Below, piece by piece: positions 1 through 8,729 of a DNA stretch of 64,000 bases (positions are counted from its first letter, which is position 1; every line of letters begins with the position of its first letter). The notes below the pieces were generated by a model that was not told the origin of the DNA, searched no databases, and saw nothing but the letters and a program-made list of their open reading frames with translations. A program made the translations under genes and the position numbers. The stretch lies in assembly GCA_049323755.1 (NCBI GenBank), contig JBMOPE010000013.1, positions 1 to 64,000 on the forward strand, read 5' to 3'. This DNA comes from BRHc4a sp049323755 (GTDB lineage: Bacteria; Bacillota; Desulfotomaculia; Desulfotomaculales; Desulfocucumaceae).

Positions 1-32
1 TGACAATTAAGGCCTTTTAAGTATAATGCGTT

Positions 33-69
33 AAAAGGGGGCAATTGCATTAATAGCCAATTGTCCCCT
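33..69 (-). terminator. Intrinsic terminator after the HEPN-like gene
   Basis: Read on the minus strand, GGGGACAATTG and CAATTGCCCCC form a stem with one mismatch and a loop of about 9 nt, followed by TTTT. It sits 18 bases past the stop codon of the gene ending at 87. Confidence 0.5.
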
Positions 70-86
70 CAAAATACTGCCTTATT

Positions 87-479
87 TTATATCGATTTGG
101 ACTTTACACAAAGTTCGGGATAGACCCAATCCAGTAGCATTTCCTTGTGTTGTGAAATTGGCATTTCTTCTATGTAGTCTAAACGGTGTTTCTCAGTAAC
201 AACTTCTACAGCACTATATAGTTTCTTTAGATTATGGCCGAACGATCGCACACCCCTTTCACCTGGTGGCTTTAACCCATGAGAAACCATGTAATCAAGA
301 ATAAGAGCTAGTTTTGCTAGTCGCTCAAGACCTATTGAGAACTGGAAGAAACCGGTATAATACCTCCCCTTATCTGAGCCTAGATTTGCGTTCCGCAATT
401 CTGTGAGCGCAGTACAAATGCTTGAACGTGTGATATACCCTTCTTGTTGCAAAAGAAGAAATAAATGGTTCGTTGGCAC
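87..479 (-). CDS. Small HEPN-like hypothetical protein (transposon cargo)
   Basis: This is a 130-residue protein with no confident family. The start is GTG at 479, supported by a GAGGTG ribosome site about 6 bases upstream. Residues 45-65 (FSIGLERLAKLALILD) and GHNLKKLY near residue 82 form the helix plus GHxLxxL pattern common in HEPN-like proteins of mobile elements, but no RxxxxH ribonuclease motif is evident. It is the last gene of the minus-strand cargo visible here and is followed by a terminator. It is shorter than typical proteins with this pattern, so it could be a truncated copy. A defence or toxin-related role is inference from context only. Confidence 0.5.
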   Translation of the reverse strand: MPTNHLFLLLQQEGYITRSSICTALTELRNANLGSDKGRYYTGFFQFSIGLERLAKLALILDYMVSHGLKPPGERGVRSFGHNLKKLYSAVEVVTEKHRLDYIEEMPISQHKEMLLDWVYPELCVKSKSI

Positions 480-665
480 TTATAACACCTCAATTATCAA
501 CATTAGTTTGAATCTCGACTTACCTGATAAAACAAATAGAAGACGGGACAAATGGAATACTGTCTATGAGTTATAGTTTCAGGAATAAATATCTACAAAA
601 GCCTATCTACTTTTCTTCCTCTCTCCGACCCTTACCTATTCTCCATAACTCCATAACTATTGCAA

Positions 666-2042
666 TTACAAAATAGCTGGCGGCATATAAAGACTCTGAT
701 ATTCTTTATAAAAATAATAATCTGTCATTCCCGATATAGTATTAAAAATAACCTTTAGCGGAAAGCATTCTTGTGAACATAGCTTATCACGGTTTTGCTT
801 TGCATTCTTCAAACTCAAATTACTTTCAAAAATACATTTCTCTTTTTTGCCCTTGCAAAGATTCTTAGCAGCAAGGAATTTTCCAAAAGTGGTTTCATGC
901 ATCTGCTCAGGATTTACCCAAAAAGCTTTAAACAATTGTTTAATTAGGTATTCCGCACGAGAATCAAGCCTTTTAACCTTATAGTTATTGAGATAGTGCT
1001 CTTTAAGGTAACTATCAAGGAAATCAAATAATTCCTGTCCATTTAACGAAAAGCATATAGATTTTGAGGTCATTACTCTTATCAATCCATATTTCTCGTG
1101 ACTTATCTCAATATAATCCGGTGGTGTAAAACTTTTACATGCATCACTAATAAATAAACCTGTTAAATAACTTATAAATTTATTCTTTAAAGCTTCCCCA
1201 CTATATTCCTCTACTGAACAAAAAAAATCAGAATAATACTGTGCACTACGGGGACATTTTTTCCTAAACTCAGAAATTAATTCCCTAATATCTATTAAAT
1301 TAAATCTTACTGCATCATCAGTGTCGTGCTCCTTTTGTGCAATTTCATCTGCAAGTGCAACTATTTGACCTTCAACTGAAAAAGAGAAACTATTATTGAT
1401 ATCATAAGAATCTCGTAAATAGCAATAAAAATCTTTCAATTCTGGGTCAAAATAATCCAATGGAATACTTAAGGCATCAGCATCAAGTAATTGTGAAACC
1501 CCTTTTCCTAACTTTCGCTTGTCATATGATAAAGAAGTGTGGTGCAGTATTCCATCACGTGTTTCAATGTTTAAATCAAATTTTTCAAAGTCGTTTACTA
1601 TCTTCAAACTCTGATAATTATGTTTAAATCCTGTTTTATTCAGCAGTACCGCAATATTATTTAATGCTCTCTCACCTGCATGGCCGAAAGGTGTATGCCC
1701 TAGATCGTGACCAAATGATATAGCAGCCGTTAAATTATCATTTAATTTCAGCCTTTTAGCAATTGAATCTGCTATTTGAAAAACCTCAAGTGTATGGGTC
1801 ATGCGGGTTCTCGCGTGATCACTCTCAAAAAGAGGAAAAGCTTGAGTTTTTTTATCTAGTCGTCTAAATGCTCTACTATGGATTATCCTGTCCCTGTCCC
1901 TTTGAAAAGAATTCCTGAATGGATCTTTCATCTTAGCATTACGATGATCTACCTTATAAGGAGCCGCAAACCCCTTTAACAATGAGTTTAGGTTTTTGCA
2001 AAGTTCATCTTGAACCTTGTCGGGCTCACTATTTTTTTGCAA
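666..2042 (-). CDS. dgt: HD-domain deoxyguanosinetriphosphate triphosphohydrolase (dGTPase)
   Basis: The family hydrolyses dGTP or other dNTPs to the nucleoside plus triphosphate in the cytoplasm. The sequence carries the HD metal-ligand set, numbered from the GTG at 2,051: H86 (RMTHTLEV), H115-D116 (FGHDLGHTPFGH) and D235 (ALADEIAQ). It also has the N-terminal RAFRRLDKKTQAF motif of dGTPases. Length (458-461 aa) is normal. The GTG at 2,051 overlaps the ribosome site AAAAGGGG, so the TTG at 2,042, 8 bases downstream of it, is the better start. It lies in the transposon cargo behind the helicase-nuclease. dGTPases are known to defend against phage by draining dNTPs, and that role is inferred here from location. 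Confidence 0.88.
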   Translation of the reverse strand: MQKNSEPDKVQDELCKNLNSLLKGFAAPYKVDHRNAKMKDPFRNSFQRDRDRIIHSRAFRRLDKKTQAFPLFESDHARTRMTHTLEVFQIADSIAKRLKLNDNLTAAISFGHDLGHTPFGHAGERALNNIAVLLNKTGFKHNYQSLKIVNDFEKFDLNIETRDGILHHTSLSYDKRKLGKGVSQLLDADALSIPLDYFDPELKDFYCYLRDSYDINNSFSFSVEGQIVALADEIAQKEHDTDDAVRFNLIDIRELISEFRKKCPRSAQYYSDFFCSVEEYSGEALKNKFISYLTGLFISDACKSFTPPDYIEISHEKYGLIRVMTSKSICFSLNGQELFDFLDSYLKEHYLNNYKVKRLDSRAEYLIKQLFKAFWVNPEQMHETTFGKFLAAKNLCKGKKEKCIFESNLSLKNAKQNRDKLCSQECFPLKVIFNTISGMTDYYFYKEYQSLYMPPAIL

Positions 2043-2165
2043 ATTTTTCACCCCTTTTATATTTGGTAAACTTTAGATAAATAACCATTTCTTTTTTATT
2101 TTAACTTTTTCCTGCAAACACTATATAATAACGCCAAGAAATGAAAAACGAATTCTTATATATTA

Positions 2166-2213
2166 AAGACCACCAGCCTGGAACTACTTTATCAGTCCAA
2201 GACGGGTGGTCTT
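2166..2213 (-). terminator. Long hairpin between helicase-nuclease and dGTPase genes
   Basis: AAGACCACC (2,166-2,174) and GGTGGTCTT (2,205-2,213) form a perfect 9-bp stem with a 30-nt partly paired loop. On the minus strand it is followed by TTAATATAT, a weak U-tract. It probably separates transcription of the helicase-nuclease from the dGTPase. The 257-bp gap around it holds no other gene. Confidence 0.4.
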
Positions 2214-2308
2214 GTTTAACTATTTAAAATCTTACTTAATAGATAAATGAATAGGACTCGTGTTTTTCCCGTTGTTACGAAATAACCTTACCTGTCACTC
2301 AGGTCTTT

Positions 2309-5227
2309 TTATTCCTCGTCGTATTCACTAAAAGCTGCTACCATATCTTCTCTCGTATCCCCAGGGACCCGAATAGGAGGTGGAATTGATCCTGTTTCGA
2401 AATTACCTGGCTCTTTTCTGCACAGTAACGACCAATCACACTCTACACATTTGTCACCGTGAGGTCTCATGGGGAAGTCCTCATGTATTATTCTATCCAC
2501 TGCCCATTCTATGTTTCCGACAGCAGCATTCACCGCCTGTTCATCAACGGGAACTTCCACCCTTTGATTATCTTTCAGAAGATGTACCGAACCGGTTTTT
2601 GCTTTTTCCCCGAGTATTTCTTTTGCTGCTTTTGCATAAAGCTGTACCTGGAGAGACATTTCCTTCCAATCTAATTTCGGGTTACTGTCAGGTTCATCAC
2701 CTCCTTCCATTGTTTTGAAGTCAACAACACTAGCTTCGTAAATATTACCATGCTCGTCCTCTCGAAGCATTAAATCAATGGCTCCATTTATAACTGCTTT
2801 TTCTAATGGTATTTCAAAACGGGCCTCAACCTGCCTACTCCTGGTAAAGTCATCGGCAAAGTCTGTAACATATTGCTCGGTTATTGTTGCTGCTTTTTCC
2901 TTTGCTCTTTCGTATGCCCCTGGCCGGCTTTCGGGATCGCTGCTCGGATATACATGTTTTAAGTGGAATATATCGCAGGTAATCTGTTTTGCTTCTTTGG
3001 GAGTAGGTATACTATCCGGATACTTTTCATGCAGCTTGCATATAGCAGTATGTACTGTCTTACCGTATCCAAACATTATTTCTATGGGCGGGCTGAATCC
3101 AAAAATCTTTCTAAACTTGTAGTCTTGTGGACATCTGAGATAGTACCTTATATCGGAGAAACTGGTAGGAAGGACAGTTTCGTCAATTCTGCGTGATGAC
3201 GGCGCATGTTCAATTCCTAATGGAAGCCCTTCTTTCTTTGTAGAAATTTCCGGATCGTTTAGACTCAGGGCAAATGGTGAGCTTTTACGAGCGCTTTTCC
3301 CGCCAGGAAGGCGCTCCGAACCCGTTATATATAGATACCGTTCCGCTCTTGTTATTGCCGTGTAGAATAACCGTGCCTCTTCATCACGTGTAGTTTGATA
3401 AGCTCCACGCTTAAGTGCTGCTCCAATTTCTTGTTGGGGAAGCCAGCCTTCATATTTTTTATTCTTCTTCGGAAAACGAAGATTTTCAACATCCACCACG
3501 AATACAACAGGAAATTCAAGCCCTTTGACTTTATGAACAGTAGACACAGTAACCAAATCCGGCCGAACTAGGAGACTATCCGAGCTGGTATCGTAACCGG
3601 TCTCTGCCACGTTTTGCAAAAAATTAAGTATTTCGTTAAAACGCTGGGTCGTATCAATACTCACATAAACGGCTTCAATATCTTGCATCATCCTACTAAA
3701 TAGACCTATATCCTGCATGGTACCGTCATCGAAACTGGTCTTTTCTAGACCGAAGGCGTTGAGAAGATCAAAAACGAGTTGCTGCGGAAACACCCTCCGC
3801 CGGGTTCCTTCAACAGGAGCATGGATGAGGCGGCCCCACCTCGACAAGACAGTAGCAAGCTTATAAAAATCAGCTAGCGGATAAGCTGGCTTTATAAATT
3901 GATTGAAGTGATCTAAAGCTGTTTGGCGGGAAGGAGAACCGTTCCTTAGCAGTTCAAAGGTATCTCTTAGAACACTCACCTGAGGCCTGTCAAACACACT
4001 TCCTCCAGCCTCTAGACTGTAGTGAATACCTGCTTCTCTGAGTGCATCAGTAAACGGTGTGTGACGAGGCATTCCACCAGTTCCTTCTGGTTGTTTTGTA
4101 GAGCGCATTAGTATTGCAAAATCGGCCAGTGTGAGACCGCGAACGGTGTTGTTTTTTTCCCTATAGCTGGTACCAAGCAACGACTGTATCATTGAGGTAA
4201 CCCAACGGGCTTCCTCATCTCTGGTATCGAACCAGAGATTCCTAAAGTCAACTGGACCAAGTGGCAAATCAGCCTCCGGCTCTTTTTCGATTCTATTTGC
4301 CCCAAGTTCAGCCGCAGCAAAACGTTCAGCAGAGTATACAATGACTGGAGCACTTCGGAAATTATGCGACAAAGTATGAACGGAACAATCAGGATATCTA
4401 TCAGCGAAGGTAAGAATGTTATTAACGTCGGCACCCCGCCAAGCGTAAATCGACTGGTCGTCATCACCAACGACGAAAAGGGTAACACAGCGCTTTCGAA
4501 GTTCTCTTATAAGAGCCTCTTGGGCTGGGTTAACGTCTTGATATTCGTCGACCATAAGATGGCGCACATTTGAAACTGCCCGCTCTGCTCCTGCATGACC
4601 TAACTGCAAGGAATCGACCACGAGACGAATCATTAGCGAAAAATCAATGAATTGATCGACATCCATGTTTAGTCTTAGTTTTTCAAGTACAGAACCCAAC
4701 AACCCGTCATGCTTCGTCACGTCTTCCGGGCATATCATTTCATCGTTCATAACCTTCCAAGCATTAGAAACCTCTTTAATAATCTTAAAATATTTTTTTT
4801 GCTTATTCTGAAGATCTCTTAATCCTAGTTTCCAGTACCTGGACATAAGATAAATTTTCAGTCTGTTTTCATCAAGAACATCATACTGAAAATATTTTGC
4901 ATCCATAGCTGAAAGTATATATTGGCAGTATGAGTGTATGGTCCCTATATATACAGCCCCCAACAACGTCGGTTCTATCCCTGCTGACTGAAGTGCACCG
5001 GCCACACGCAATTTCATTGATTCGGCTGCTTTTTCTGTGAAAGTAAAGGCAACTATACTTTTAGGATCTTCTCCCTCCGCAATAAGACGAGCAATTCGAA
5101 AAGCTAAGGTTCGGGATTTTCCCGAACCCGCACAGGCTAAACAGAGAATGTCCGCCTTCGGATCGGCAGCAGCCGCTTTTTGTGCAGGAGTAAGGTTATC
5201 AGTGAGAATTTCATCTATGTTTTGCAT
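2309..5227 (-). CDS. UvrD-family helicase fused to Cas4/AddB-type PD-(D/E)XK nuclease
   Basis: This 972-residue protein combines an SF1A helicase with a C-terminal iron-sulfur nuclease. Helicase motifs in order are AGSGKS (33-38, Walker A), VDEYQD (226-231), GDDDQSIYAWRG (254-265), STVHKVKGLEF (562-572) and YTAITRAER (622-630). The nuclease has H726, E801, D818 and DFK (836-838), with Q860-VQLY after it. The 4Fe-4S cysteines are split as in AddB and Cas4: C699, then C927, C930 and C936. Its ATG overlaps the methyltransferase stop (TGATG), so the two are translationally coupled. The pair looks like a restriction-modification-type partnership in which the helicase-nuclease would degrade DNA lacking the modification. 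That function is inference. Recombination or repair (AddAB-like) is the alternative. Confidence 0.9.
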   Translation of the reverse strand: MQNIDEILTDNLTPAQKAAAADPKADILCLACAGSGKSRTLAFRIARLIAEGEDPKSIVAFTFTEKAAESMKLRVAGALQSAGIEPTLLGAVYIGTIHSYCQYILSAMDAKYFQYDVLDENRLKIYLMSRYWKLGLRDLQNKQKKYFKIIKEVSNAWKVMNDEMICPEDVTKHDGLLGSVLEKLRLNMDVDQFIDFSLMIRLVVDSLQLGHAGAERAVSNVRHLMVDEYQDVNPAQEALIRELRKRCVTLFVVGDDDQSIYAWRGADVNNILTFADRYPDCSVHTLSHNFRSAPVIVYSAERFAAAELGANRIEKEPEADLPLGPVDFRNLWFDTRDEEARWVTSMIQSLLGTSYREKNNTVRGLTLADFAILMRSTKQPEGTGGMPRHTPFTDALREAGIHYSLEAGGSVFDRPQVSVLRDTFELLRNGSPSRQTALDHFNQFIKPAYPLADFYKLATVLSRWGRLIHAPVEGTRRRVFPQQLVFDLLNAFGLEKTSFDDGTMQDIGLFSRMMQDIEAVYVSIDTTQRFNEILNFLQNVAETGYDTSSDSLLVRPDLVTVSTVHKVKGLEFPVVFVVDVENLRFPKKNKKYEGWLPQQEIGAALKRGAYQTTRDEEARLFYTAITRAERYLYITGSERLPGGKSARKSSPFALSLNDPEISTKKEGLPLGIEHAPSSRRIDETVLPTSFSDIRYYLRCPQDYKFRKIFGFSPPIEIMFGYGKTVHTAICKLHEKYPDSIPTPKEAKQITCDIFHLKHVYPSSDPESRPGAYERAKEKAATITEQYVTDFADDFTRSRQVEARFEIPLEKAVINGAIDLMLREDEHGNIYEASVVDFKTMEGGDEPDSNPKLDWKEMSLQVQLYAKAAKEILGEKAKTGSVHLLKDNQRVEVPVDEQAVNAAVGNIEWAVDRIIHEDFPMRPHGDKCVECDWSLLCRKEPGNFETGSIPPPIRVPGDTREDMVAAFSEYDEE

Positions 5228-6354
5228 CAGGACACCCCCTTCTGTTTGGATTTCCGTTTACAGTTCTGCTTTGCCTTCAAAAAAATATAAATTTGATTGG
5301 CATGTCTCTTTATAAACTCAGGTGGAAGTGCATTACCGATCATAACAGCCACCCGATATTTTCCTCTTTTTAGAGAAAAACGGTAGTTAGAAGGGAAAGA
5401 TTGAAGCAGTGCTGCTTCCCGCAATGTGATGGCTCTGTCTTGTTCAGGGTGCAGGAATCGTCCTTTGGACGGGTTAACACAACCAGACGTTATGGTAGGA
5501 GATACATCGTCCCAGGCCATCCGACCATAAACATCCTTAAAACCATCACATTTTTTATGACAATCAAGCTGTCTGTCCTTACCTAAATCCCTTCGACTTC
5601 CTCCATCTCTAGGAATTTTTTGTATAATGTCCATTACTGATTTTTTTCGTTTCTCCGGAAGGTCATGGATTGAATCTCCACTCCTACCAGGTTTTTGCAG
5701 ATAGCCAATAGTTTGACGTACTGTTTTTCTTTCTCGGTCAACCGGTGCAAAATCAACAGGGCCAAACCTCGATCCTAAAAGAATCATTCGATATCTACGC
5801 TGAGGAACTCCGTATTCTGCTGCATTCAAAATTTTTAGTCTATAGGTATAACCGAGTGTAGTTAATTCGTTACATAATTGAACTATACGTATATCTGAAG
5901 CAAGACCTGGTACATTCTCCATCATTATCGCTTTGGGACGAAGACCACGCACAAATCTTAAAAATTCAAAAACCAATTCATTACGAGGATCCTCGACTGT
6001 TTTATTTCCATTTAAGGTACGCATCATAGAAAAACCCTGACAAGGTGGACAACCTGCTAGTAAGTCTAATTCACCTGATTTTAAGTTAAGTATTCTTTTT
6101 ACCTGTGCAATTGATACTTTTTTTATGTCCTTCTCCCATACATGAATACCCGGATGATTGTCTTTGTACGTTTCAACCGCAAGTGAATCTATTTCAATAG
6201 CGCCAATTACAGTGAATCCGGCATTTTTTAATCCCTGAGTAAGCCCTCCACAACCTGAAAAGAGATCCACTGCAGTAAAATAACAATTTTTCTTTTCGCA
6301 ACTTTTTGTTTTAAAAAAGGATGTAGAAGCAATTTTCTCGGAATTTGCGTTCAT
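5227..6354 (-). CDS. dcm: DNA (cytosine-5-)-methyltransferase
   Basis: This 375-residue C5-cytosine methyltransferase transfers a methyl group from S-adenosylmethionine to cytosine in a specific DNA sequence. All main motifs are visible: motif I VDLFSGCGGLTQG (29-41), motif IV GCPPCQGFS with catalytic C105, motif VI MENVPG (145-150), motif VIII QRRYR (186-190), motif IX SPTITSG and motif X VMIGNALPPEF. The region between VIII and IX is the short target-recognition domain, so the recognition site is probably short. The start is ATG with GGAAAGGTG 8 bases upstream. It overlaps the 38-codon ORF upstream by ATGA and the helicase-nuclease downstream by TGATG. No conventional restriction endonuclease gene is adjacent. 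Confidence 0.95.
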   Translation of the reverse strand: MNANSEKIASTSFFKTKSCEKKNCYFTAVDLFSGCGGLTQGLKNAGFTVIGAIEIDSLAVETYKDNHPGIHVWEKDIKKVSIAQVKRILNLKSGELDLLAGCPPCQGFSMMRTLNGNKTVEDPRNELVFEFLRFVRGLRPKAIMMENVPGLASDIRIVQLCNELTTLGYTYRLKILNAAEYGVPQRRYRMILLGSRFGPVDFAPVDRERKTVRQTIGYLQKPGRSGDSIHDLPEKRKKSVMDIIQKIPRDGGSRRDLGKDRQLDCHKKCDGFKDVYGRMAWDDVSPTITSGCVNPSKGRFLHPEQDRAITLREAALLQSFPSNYRFSLKRGKYRVAVMIGNALPPEFIKRHANQIYIFLKAKQNCKRKSKQKGVS

Positions 6355-6467
6355 AATAGATACACCTTTCCGTTCCTAAAAAGCAGGATTTCTCCCTCTT
6401 TTATATTTTTAACTAAATTGTTTCTTTCCGGCAATAGTTTTTTAATTATTTCACTTACTTTTTGCAT
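6351..6467 (-). CDS. 38-residue ORF coupled to the methyltransferase
   Basis: This small reading frame lies in the gap between the glycosylase-like gene and the methyltransferase. It runs from ATG at 6,467 to a TGA that overlaps the methyltransferase ATG (ATGA). The product begins MQKVSEIIKKLLPERN and ends FRNGKVYLL, and is charged and not membrane-like. No strong ribosome site precedes it. The frame is open further upstream to just inside the glycosylase stop, with in-frame TTG codons, so the true start is uncertain. The 4-bp overlap suggests translational coupling. It may be a small partner, a leader for dcm expression, or chance. Confidence 0.4.
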   Translation of the reverse strand: MQKVSEIIKKLLPERNNLVKNIKEGEILLFRNGKVYLL

Positions 6468-6501
6468 GGGTAACTTAATCAAACACAAAGTATTTATAAA
6501 T

Positions 6502-7089
6502 TTATGCTATTACTAAAGATAAATTATCGCTACAATTATCTCCTAAAAGCGTTCTTACTATTTTTTGAACTCCAAAAACATAATGATCAACTTGCTTCCT
6601 TTTATACACATATATATATGATGGGTGATGAACAGGTACATAATATCTACCATCTTCTTCATAATAATTATAGTTGAAATCATAGTTTAAGTTATTAATT
6701 GTTACATTCATTTGCTTAAATATAAAAGATGTGACATTCTGCCCAAGAAGAAATACCATTTTGGGATTTAAATTATTAAACTCAAAGAGTAAATTATTGT
6801 AACATAATTTCATCTCATTTTGCTTAGGATATCTAAGTTTGCCAACTTCATCTAAAGGCAAACATTTAACAAGATTTGTTTTAGCAAAAGTATACGTTTT
6901 TAAGCCAGTTTCTATTTTATTTATTAACTTTCCACTATTCGTATTTACTGATAATGGTGTATCCAGATTTATGTCATTAACTTTTTTAGCTGATAAGCCT
7001 ATCCACATTATATCCGCAGAGTTACCTTTATCCAACAATGGTTCTTGATTTTTAAACAAATTACATTTTTTGCAGCAACTAATATCCAT
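6502..7089 (-). CDS. Divergent family-4-like uracil-DNA glycosylase superfamily protein
   Basis: This is a 195-residue protein of the uracil-DNA-glycosylase fold. Diagnostic pieces are an N-terminal C6-x2-C9 pair, TNLVKCLP (71-78, equivalent to TNVVKCRPP), a second cysteine at 96, MVFLLGQNVTSFI, and HHPSY (154-158) for the HPS/HPA loop. The four cysteines fit the 4Fe-4S cluster of family 4/5 enzymes, though the C76-C96 spacing (19) is longer than usual. The first active-site motif is unusual: GLSAKKVND and TPLSVNTNSGKL replace GEAPGxxED and GxPFVGxAG. It may act on a modified base, or bind rather than cleave. The ribosome site is AGAGAGG 9 bases before ATG. It lies 23 bases downstream of the radical SAM gene, clearly in one operon. 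Confidence 0.7.
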   Translation of the reverse strand: MDISCCKKCNLFKNQEPLLDKGNSADIMWIGLSAKKVNDINLDTPLSVNTNSGKLINKIETGLKTYTFAKTNLVKCLPLDEVGKLRYPKQNEMKLCYNNLLFEFNNLNPKMVFLLGQNVTSFIFKQMNVTINNLNYDFNYNYYEEDGRYYVPVHHPSYIYVYKRKQVDHYVFGVQKIVRTLLGDNCSDNLSLVIA

Positions 7090-7112
7090 TTATATATACC
7101 TCTCTTAAATTA

Positions 7113-8438
7113 TTAATTTAAATTCATCATTAAATTAATATACCTATGTAATAATAAATCGTTACAATCACTATAATTACCACTACACAGATTGAATTGT
7201 GTTCTACCTACCTGCTTTGTCAAATCCCGATTCGGCAAAAAAGCACCTATAGCTCCGTTCTTATGTAGAATACTTCCATATAATTTTGTTCCATGATATG
7301 GTCTGAATTGAAAAGCACTAACCCTAAACCCCACTCCACATTCCACAGCATATTTTTTTATCTGTATTGCCAAATTATACGATGCAACAATATCATCTTC
7401 GTTTTCCCCCGGGAAACCTAAAATAAAATAAGCCTTCACATTAATGCCGGCCTTAAAAACTCTTATTATAGTACTTATAATCATCTCTAAATTAGATGTC
7501 TTATTAATCATCCTCAAAATTCTAACAGATCCTGACTCGATCCCTATAAAAAGCTCTCGGCACCCGCTAGCTTTCATTTTATTTAATAAATATAGCGGTA
7601 CATTTTTAAAAGATTTTACATGTGCCATACAACGCCAATTTAAATCAAAATTGGTAAAAATTTTGATTGCCTTTTTAATACTATCAATATTTTTAAGAAA
7701 AAGATCATCTAAAATCCTTATCGCGTTTAATTCAGGATATATACTTTTCAAACATTTGATTTCATCAATTATACTTTGTGCATCTCTTTCCCTTACTTTT
7801 ATGTGCCTGTTGAGGGATCTAGCGGCACCACAGAATGCACAGTCATAGATACATCCTCTACTTGTTATAATATTTGCCTCAATTTGGCCATAATAATTTT
7901 TTTGTGGTTCATATTCAAAATATGAACGTTTTAATGGAATACTAGATATATTTTCGGGGAAATATTGAGAATTTTTATCAACATTAAACACCCTTCGTTT
8001 TTCTGTTTCAACCAATGGCTTTTCCTTTAATGTACCCATAATTATATCTCGTACAATAAAATCTCCTTCCCCAACTACTATGTCAATATTGTTCTCAGTT
8101 TCCCAATTCATTATCTCTTTATATACATGTTTTGCCACTTGCCCGCCGATTATAAAATGAACATCCACACAAGTTATCTCAACTATCAGTCTGACAACTT
8201 CGAAATTTGAAGTAAAGATATTAAGACACACATATCCAGGTTTCTTTTGACTAATTAATTCACCTATTTCAGAGGGGATTAGGTTATTTGCATATGCGTC
8301 AATTAATTCTACATTTATGCCACTCTGTTCTAAAGCTGTTGCAATATAACCTAAACCTATAGGGGGTAGCGAATCTTCATTAAATTTTTCTACCTTATCT
8401 CCAAAAATTGGTGAATTAATAAGTAATACGGAACCCAT
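7113..8438 (-). CDS. B12-binding-domain radical SAM protein (cargo)
   Basis: This 441-residue protein has an N-terminal cobalamin-binding-type Rossmann domain (about 1-135, with PPIGLGYIATALEQSG and IIGGQVAKHVY) followed by an Elp3/MiaB/NifB-type radical SAM core. The 4Fe-4S motif is C196-x3-C200-x2-C203 (CIYDCAFC). FIGIESGS and FILGFPGE follow in the expected order. The DxHxxG B12 motif is not obvious, so cobalamin binding may be lost or different. These enzymes perform radical methylation or rearrangement, and the substrate is unknown. It heads the operon leading to the UDG-like protein, the methyltransferase and the helicase-nuclease, so nucleic acid or a nucleotide is a reasonable but unproven substrate. 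The start is ATG after AGGCGG. Confidence 0.85.
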   Translation of the reverse strand: MGSVLLINSPIFGDKVEKFNEDSLPPIGLGYIATALEQSGINVELIDAYANNLIPSEIGELISQKKPGYVCLNIFTSNFEVVRLIVEITCVDVHFIIGGQVAKHVYKEIMNWETENNIDIVVGEGDFIVRDIIMGTLKEKPLVETEKRRVFNVDKNSQYFPENISSIPLKRSYFEYEPQKNYYGQIEANIITSRGCIYDCAFCGAARSLNRHIKVRERDAQSIIDEIKCLKSIYPELNAIRILDDLFLKNIDSIKKAIKIFTNFDLNWRCMAHVKSFKNVPLYLLNKMKASGCRELFIGIESGSVRILRMINKTSNLEMIISTIIRVFKAGINVKAYFILGFPGENEDDIVASYNLAIQIKKYAVECGVGFRVSAFQFRPYHGTKLYGSILHKNGAIGAFLPNRDLTKQVGRTQFNLCSGNYSDCNDLLLHRYINLMMNLN

Positions 8439-8499
8439 GAAACCGCCTGCCTTATTGAAAACTCCCCTTTACGGTTGCAGATTTTTGAAGACTGCCCTT

Positions 8500-8721
8500 T
8501 TAATCAATATCAACATCGCCTAAAATCTTTCTACCATAATCAGTATTATGAATGATATGGTAAAGTGCTATTGCCTGTACCTTACTAGGCCTTTTACGTT
8601 TTCTCTCAATTGCATTTATGGTTTGCCTTGTCAAACCAACTTTTTTTGCTAGTTTCTCTTGCGATAAATCAGCTCCGACCCGAAGAACTCTAAGATGTTC
8701 TGAAATAATGTCTTCTATCAT
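8500..8721 (-). CDS. XRE-family HTH regulator
   Basis: This 73-residue protein is almost entirely one Cro/C1-type helix-turn-helix: LRVLRVGADLSQEKLAKKVG followed by LTRQTINAIERKRKRPS. It resembles the short YgzD/Cro-like regulators that head plasmid, phage and restriction-modification operons. The ribosome site AAGGTGA stands 6 bases before the ATG and lies inside a perfect inverted repeat, suggesting autoregulation. It is the first gene of the cargo operon, 61 bases upstream of the radical SAM gene, and probably acts as control protein for that operon. Confidence 0.88.
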   Translation of the reverse strand: MIEDIISEHLRVLRVGADLSQEKLAKKVGLTRQTINAIERKRKRPSKVQAIALYHIIHNTDYGRKILGDVDID

Positions 8722-8729
8722 TGAAAATC

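Noticed and set aside
2290..2310. Hairpin ACCTG/CAGGT with T-run
   Set aside because: It would terminate plus-strand transcription, but no plus-strand gene lies upstream; the stem is only 5 bp.
2309..6354. DISARM or BREX identity for the methyltransferase/helicase pair
   Set aside because: The helicase is UvrD-type with a Cas4-like nuclease rather than a drmA-type SNF2 helicase, and drmB, drmC, PglZ and BrxC are absent.
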